Under the pieces are notes generated by a model. It had not been told where the DNA came from and ran no database searches. It saw nothing but the letters and a program-made list of their open reading frames with translations. Below are positions 58,678-64,000 of a stretch of 64,000 bases of DNA, in pieces. How positions within the stretch are numbered: position 1 is the first letter of the stretch; the number at the start of each line of letters is the position of its first letter. A program made the position numbers and the translations under genes. Source of the stretch: Absidia repens. Taxonomy: Eukaryota; Mucoromycota; Mucoromycetes; Mucorales; Cunninghamellaceae. The stretch spans positions 2,728,001-2,792,000 of the forward strand of contig MCGE01000001.1 of NCBI GenBank assembly GCA_002105175.1, written 5' to 3'.

Positions 58678-59624
58678 AGTGGTGATGATAAAAAAAAAAA
58701 AAAAAAAAAAAAAATAAAGATAACGAAAAAAGCGGTGCGTTGGGGAATGTTAGGGACCCGTACCAATTCCCCGCAGTACTCATCGGAAAGGCCGGAATTT
58801 AAATTTTCCAGGTGGTCCAGATATATTATAACAGTGCACGTACTGTCAGAGAGTGAAAATTGCAAGATTATTACTGCTCTATGTTATTCTTTTGTTTCCT
58901 TTTTGTTTTTTTCTTCTTTTTGCTCGAGGACTTTCAGAATCAGACAACGAATGGGATAAATATTTGGAAGAAGCTGGGCTCAGTTGGGGGGGGGTGGGAC
59001 AGTGATGTTTGGGATATGGGATAAGATAGGGCACTCGATTATTTTGTCCCATGGGACGTTGGGATGACTGGGATGGTAGAAAAATACCAACTTTACTTAT
59101 TCCCCTCTCACAAAAGAAAACTTTATTGTCAACTTGGCCGCAAAAAGAGACCTTGGTCGATGAAAAATAGTCCACAACATATCTTTAACGTTTCCAAATT
59201 GATACAGGGTCAATTTAAGCCAAAAAAAAAAAAAAAAAAAAAACGAAAATTTTCAATATTTTCATTTTGGGCGCATTCCTGGGCTAAATGTACGCCCATG
59301 AGCGTCAAAATTAGGCGTGATCACTGGCCATAATTTTTTACATAGGGAGTCAATCATGCCAAATGTCAGCTTTTTTTGAAATTTGCCATTTTCCGCTGGA
59401 GAATCAACTCCCATCATTACCACTCTATAGAACACTGCAGTGACATTTTTTTCATGCAAACCCTTGTCTATTTTCCTTTCAACTCACAAATATAAGCAGT
59501 GTAGAGATGTTGTCTTCATCAAACCATTCTATTTCTCTCTCAAACACACACCAGAATTTTTTTCCACCCACCTATACCATGCCCATTCAACATGACAATT
59601 AAACACATGAAAGAGACTAATGGT
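58678..59624. repeat. Spacer with repeat family C, copy 2
   Basis: The part at about 59130-59370 matches 43390-43640 (family C). A poly(A) run is at about 59221-59243 inside it, and another at about 58688-58713. The remainder has no recognisable exon. Frames at 58378-58959 and 58551-58865 are antisense or low-complexity. Confidence 0.5.
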
Positions 59625-60365
59625 AAAAAGATAAGACATATTTAATTCAAATGTAGATATAAACTATAACAAAGAGTACTAAGTTAACCTAATAAAGGTT
59701 CCCTAACACTATTCTAAGATGTATATTAATCTAATCATGGTCAAAATCCTAAATCCAAAATGAAAGGGCTTTCCCTTGATGTTTGCTTTGCATTTTTGAA
59801 AACGCCCCTAATTCAAGTTCTAATACTAATCCTAGATCACCAGCATCCCAATGAGCCTTGCCACCATATCATTCAGACTTTGATGGAGGAAAAAAAAAAA
59901 AAAAGAAATTTTTTTTTTTTTTTTAGGGCAAGCTCTGGTAGGAGTGCTGGCTTTATTTAACGTCCTGCCGCCTAGATATATAAAGGGAAATAGGAGGACG
60001 GTTTTTTGCACGGAAGAGGGTTGCGGGGGAGGGGGACGGGAAAAGGGAAGTGAGAGGAGGGGTGGAGCTGGTAGGGTTCGAACCTACGTCCGGTTGGACA
60101 CCAGCTGCTTCTCATCCATTACAGCCAGCCCCAAAAAAAAAAAAAAAAAAAAAAAAAGAAAGAAAAAAAGAGTGAGTAAAAAAAAAATATAGAAAGCAAA
60201 AGGCGGAGCCTGAATCATCCAGCCCTTTTTTTTCAAATCAGGGAAATGCAAATAAAAATTGAATGAAAGGGCAACAGTCATAATTACCGTAGCGGTCTGT
60301 AGTCGAACACTATTCAAGTGATTTGTTTTTCCTCCAGTAGAAAGGCAGTTACGATTCAAACACGC
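59625..60365 (+). repeat. Dispersed repeat family A, copy 8 (long, with insertion)
   Basis: Begins acatatttaattcaaatg (a degraded AATAAA on the minus strand), then ccaaaatgaaagggctttcc and the hairpin region gcatttttgaaaacgc. After about 130 bp of T-rich and G-rich sequence and a tRNA-like segment (60064-60132) the downstream blocks shared with copy 5 resume: gcggagcctgaatcatccag, ggaaatgcaaataaaaatt, gaaaggcagttac. So the tRNA-like piece seems to have been inserted in the element, or the element contains it and copy 5 lost it. Confidence 0.7.
60064..60132 (-). tRNA. tRNA-like sequence or tRNA pseudogene (possibly Trp)
   Basis: On the minus strand it starts GGGGCTG and ends CAGCTCC followed by A; these pair over seven positions with one G-U. 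The T arm GTAGGTTCGAACCCTAC is perfect and gives an exact internal B box. The D region (TGTAATGGATGAG) and anticodon region (TGGTGTCCAACCGG) do not fold into a normal 5-bp/7-nt arm with U33, and total length is only 69 nt. I therefore call a tRNA-like element or pseudogene, with anticodon uncertain (a CCA triplet is present). Confidence 0.5.
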
Positions 60366-60579
60366 ATTTTACTTGGACATCAAAATTCACTTGGAACCGC
60401 CCCCTACCCACATTCGCCTCCTCACCGTTTTACCTTTGTTTCTTCCAATATCCCCCTTACTCACACCAAAAAGTACCCGGCACGCCGCTAAAAATTCAAT
60501 AAATCTGGAATATCTCGACCGCGGAGCCTGCCAAAAGTAGTAATATCGCTATAGGCTTTTCAAACCAATAAAAGAATAA

Positions 60580-61300
60580 TATGTAGAATAGTCTACCACA
60601 ATAGAATAGTATGTAAAATAGCCTGTTACAGTAGTATAGCTTTGCCATCCATTGTTCATTGCAAAATAAAAAAGCCTTTATTGAATCATAATAGTCAATA
60701 CTATACTAAAAGGAAAGAAGATGTAAATAGAGGCCGCTAGTAGTAGTTGAGAGAGGTGCTAGTCTAGATGAATGGTGTAGATGAAGGAACGATATACAAT
60801 ATATATATATATATAAAGGGATCTCTAAAGGGGATCTCCAAATTTCTAATGAAAAATAAATTCAGGAGGGGCGGGCATTGATTTTCAATCCTGTCACAGA
60901 AAAATCTGGAGGACCGTCAACAAACAAAAACAAAGTCGGGAAAGCCTACAGCCATAATAAAAAGCCCCTACTGTATGCTTCAGTATTGCTTACAACATTA
61001 TAGCATGTAGAAGCATTTACCGTACTAAATTGGTTTGGAAAATAGATCACCACACTATAGGGATACACTACCAAACAAGAATAGTATGTAGAACAGATTT
61101 CCACAGTATAATAGTATGTACATTAGTATGCAGATTAGTTCTACCACAGTAGAATAGCTTTGTCACCCAATGTTCATTACAAAATAAAAAAACTTTTATT
61201 GAATCATGATAGTCAAGACTATATTAAATGAAAGAAAATGTAAAAGTAGAGTGAGGTACTACGCTACAAGAAAAAGGGATCTCCAAAAGGGATCTGCAAA
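60580..61300 (+). repeat. Repeat family D, two direct copies
   Basis: The blocks gtagtatagctttgccatcc, ttcattgcaaaataaaaaag, ctttattgaatcataatagt and caatactatactaaa at about 60625-60710 recur at about 61145-61235 as gtagaatagctttgtcaccc, ttcattacaaaataaaaaaa, cttttattgaatcatgatag. Both are followed by a gggatctc/ggatctgcaaa segment. AATAAA is on both strands. Confidence 0.7.
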
Positions 61301-61395
61301 CTTCTAATGACCTTGAAACACATATCATTGAAGCAAACTAGGGATCTGCAAACTGCTAATGAAGTTCAAACACATAGCATTGAAGCAAACACACA
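61289..61395 (+). repeat. Two-unit tandem repeat of about 52 bp
   Basis: The unit gggatctgcaaacttctaat, gaccttgaaacacatatcat, tgaagcaaac is followed directly by gggatctgcaaactgctaat, gaagttcaaacacatagcat, tgaagcaaac. The start of the unit resembles the end of each family D copy. Confidence 0.8.
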
Positions 61396-61434
61396 TTTTT
61401 AAAAACAAAGACATGTTATTTTTGAACCAAAGGC

Positions 61435-61560
61435 ACTGTACTCTATGTTTTATTGAAGAAAAGAGAAAGCCCCAAGATCCTGGAGTCAAAATGAAAGCCG
61501 TCATCGCTTTTCTGAAACCCTTCTAAACTAGTCCTAACACCAGCTCCACAACGAGTCAAA
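61435..61560 (+). repeat. Dispersed repeat family A, copy 9 (short, subtype II)
   Basis: Contains tgttttattgaag (AATAAA on the minus strand), gtcaaaatgaaagccgtcat and cccttctaaactagtcctaa. It matches copies 4 and 6 and lacks the hairpin. Confidence 0.6.
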
Positions 61561-62537
61561 AACAGTGAGAAAAAGGAATGCCAGAAAGAGCGCTAGACAG
61601 AAATATAATTTCCTACTCCATCAGCACATGTCTGGTTTCCGGAACATGGAATGACTATTTTGGGCACAAAGGCACAAGAGGACTCCCCATTTTAGAATCG
61701 TCTGTTCCCACGCTTCCACTTAAGTATGAGATTCTATGATTGACAAAAAAAAAAGTCGACCCTGCTGTCGTATTCCTGGTTCCTGCTTAGCAATATTTAC
61801 ATCAAAAGCATCTATGCCATCATCATTTGTATATCCGACTTATCTCTTCACTCTATTTTCTACCCCTGAATTCCCCACTTATTCTCACACTTGTCATTCA
61901 ACACATCAGATAGCACACAGCCTCAATTATCCGTAGTCTCTAATACACCGTTATCATGCTCCCATCCACAGCCACAAATATCTTCATTTTATTATAAAAG
62001 GACTTGACATTTTATCAATTAAATAAAAACCATATCAATTGTATCACTTATTTTACTCTTGTCTTTTTATTATCTCACATCCATTTCACCTGCTGTATAC
62101 CAACACATTCACCTTTCATTCCATCTACCATATACGTACTGTATCTTTTCATATATACTGTACACTTATATCTGTAATATTTGATAAAATAGAAGACGTT
62201 ATAAAGAAATAAGTGATATAACAGATATGGTTTTTATTGAATAAAATGAGGAAGGGTTTTTATAATAAAATGAGAAAAAGAAGGCTGTGCTAGTTGTGGC
62301 TGTGGATATAGTCGAAGAATGGTAATATGAGGCTATGAGAAGTTGGTTATCTGTAGATATAAGTATATATGCCTAAGTAGTGGATACTCGAGGCTGTGTC
62401 TTATACCTGTATAGGAATGACAAGTGTGATAGTGTGGGAAATGATTAGTGACAGATGACAAATACGACATCATCCCCTTCCAGTTTGAATAAACGTTTTT
62501 TTGAAAAGGATGTATTTGTGAAGTCGTGTGTGAAAAG

Positions 62538-62573
<36 letters not shown>

Positions 62574-62628
62574 CCGATCTTCTCAGTCTCCTGATTTTCA
62601 AGTCGTCGGCATTGTTTTTGATTTTTAC
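61561..62628. other. Region left of the chromovirus integrase, possibly its 3' LTR
   Basis: No gene. If the retroelement is intact its 3' LTR should lie here, between the ORF end and about 61.9 kb. A 31-nt poly(T) (62540-62570) follows the coding end, and TA-rich, aataaa-containing sequence with transcription-end character lies at 62000-62280. I found no matching second copy inside the window, so LTR borders cannot be set. Confidence 0.35.
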
Positions 62629-64000
62629 CTAGCGGGCTCTTTTATGTCCTCTACTGGTATTTTTATCTTTTTCAATGTCCGTCCGCTTTCTTTTCAGTGC
62701 TGGGGTCGGTCGATTTATATTTTTGTTTCTTTCTTTGTTATTTTTTTCCTTTTGATCGGTGTCTTGTCGTCTTTTCCAATATATGTCAATTTCATCTTGT
62801 GCATTCATGTCTTGTGCCTTTATCCATTGATCATCTTCGGATGTATATCCTTTCCAACGAACTTTGTATTGACGTTGTCCAGGTGTTCCTTTGTGGTCTA
62901 GGATGGCTTCGATTTCATACTCGTCATCATTATGTTCATCGTGCGAAACGGATTTCAACTCTGATGGGACGTAGTTGCGTGAAGCTAGTGCACCTGTCAT
63001 GTCTTTTAGGACGTAAGTACCGTTTGTTGTTTTTTGCATGACTTCAAATGGACCGTCGTATAATGGAGCTGATTTATTTTTTCTTGTAGGGATTTTTGCG
63101 ACTACGAAGCTACCAACGGGAAAGTCAACAATACGGTGTGTTTTATCGAATGCTTCCTTTTGTGAATCTATTACTAGTTGTGTACGCTCTTTGATTGCCG
63201 GAAATACAACATCTGCCATATATTCGAGTCGTTTTACCAATTCTTCATAGCTCATGGGTTTTAGAGTGGCAATGTTGGTTTGTGGATCACCGGTAAGCGT
63301 GGGTTTATTCATATGTCGTGCGAACATCAAAGAGAATGGGGGTGTTTGAAGACGTTTTGAAATCTTGTTATTCATTACCAATTGTGCATTAGGTACGTAC
63401 CAGTCCCAGTCTTGTCTAGTTCCTTGGCTTTCTTTGTTTATTATTGTTTTGGCTACTTGGACGTAACGTTCAGCAAGACCATTTCCTCTTGGATGATATG
63501 GTGTGGAAAACCTACGATCGATTCCCATAGTCTTGTGTAATGCTGTGTCGAGCTTGTTTTTGAACTCGGTGCCGTTGTCCGATTGTATGATTCTTGGATA
63601 GCCGAAATCGCCAAATACTTTGATCAACGTATGAATAAGTGTGTCTGCCTTTTTGTCAGGTAATGCGCGTAGAATTGTGAATCGTGTGCAAACGTCAACC
63701 ATTACTAATAACCATGTATTTCCTTGTGTAGAAACTTTGAATGGTCCAGCTAGATCGATAGCCCAATGGTCGGTTGGTAGATATGCATGTACTGGTCTCA
63801 AGGGATTGTAGCCTCTTTTTCCTATATTGTATTTTTGGCAAGGTGGGCATTTTTGGACAATGTCAAGTGCTTGTTTGTACATGTTGGTCCAGTGTAATCC
63901 TTCATGATGTGCAGATTTTACGATTGCTTCTGCTCCGAAGTGTCCGTATTCATGTAGTCTTTGTAGAATGGCACTGTGCTCTGTGGTCGGAGGTGTGATG
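62629..64000 (-). mobile_element. Ty3/gypsy chromovirus: integrase and chromodomain, runs off right edge
   Basis: The frame is open from the window edge at 64000 down to TAG at 62629. In order: the HHCC zinc-binding domain (HEYGHFGAEAIVKSAHHEG, CPPCQKYN), the integrase core with D (IDLAGPFKVST), D (SDNGTEFKN) and E (GNGLAERYVQVAKTI) of the DDE triad, then a GPF-type C-terminal module (LYDGPFEVMQKTTNGTYVL), and a chromodomain (YEIEAILDHKGTPGQRQYKVR, GYTSEDDQWI). The chromodomain directs integration to heterochromatin. The final 45 residues are a basic tail. Reverse transcriptase and gag would lie right of the window. No stop or frameshift is seen in this part. Confidence 0.93.

Overview
The window looks like nuclear DNA of an early-diverging filamentous fungus, most likely Mucoromycota (Mucorales-type). 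The reasons are AT-rich DNA, genes split by many short GT-AG introns, very long A/T homopolymers in introns and spacers, and fungus-specific genes (CHS7-type chaperone, PRM1, PKR1, ATP10, MDV1/CAF4-type WD40 protein). The genus is not resolved from sequence alone. Intron-exon boundaries were read by eye from splice sites and protein continuity; exact joints are approximate where stated.

Layout. 1-10 kb is dense: an unidentified partial gene at the left edge (-), a HINT-type HIT protein (-), a mitochondrial CLYBL/CitE-like lyase (-), a GATA zinc finger fused to an AWS-SET-postSET methyltransferase (-), a UspA protein (-), a CHS7-like chaperone (+) and a small unknown gene (+). 10-18 kb holds repeat copies, a nicotianamine synthase (-), two doubtful genes and ATP10 (+). 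18-26 kb is a gene-poor repeat island built around a divergent pair of tRNA-Ser genes (GCT and AGA) that lie in a ~1.4 kb inverted duplication. 25.7-35 kb carries two small-protein genes (-), a methyltransferase with an apparent myristoylation signal (+), a WD40 protein (+), a PTEN phosphatase (-) and PKR1 (+). 35.8-58.7 kb is gene-rich again: PRM1 (+), a SMYD-type SET/MYND protein (-), MDV1/CAF4-like (+), a Kex2-site-rich secreted Ser/Ala protein (-), a CSL (RBP-J/Su(H)) transcription factor (+), a peroxiredoxin-like protein lacking its peroxidatic Cys (-), tiny genes (-), a nucleotide-sugar transporter (-), an HSF-family factor (+) and a berberine-bridge-type FAD oxidase (-). 58.7-64 kb is repeat-rich and ends in the integrase and chromodomain of a Ty3/gypsy chromovirus (-) that runs off the right edge.

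Several genes point to shared processes: cell wall and membrane work (CHS7, PRM1, sugar transporter, secreted Ser/Ala protein), mitochondria (CLYBL, ATP10, MDV1) and chromatin/transcription (GATA-SET, SMYD, CSL, HSF). No operon-like logic is expected. The most unusual observations are a dispersed repeat family of at least nine copies that carries a hairpin with a paired-base change and always has a poly(A) signal on one strand, the tRNA-Ser palindrome, the GATA-SET fusion, the Cys-less peroxiredoxin and the Kex2-type precursor.
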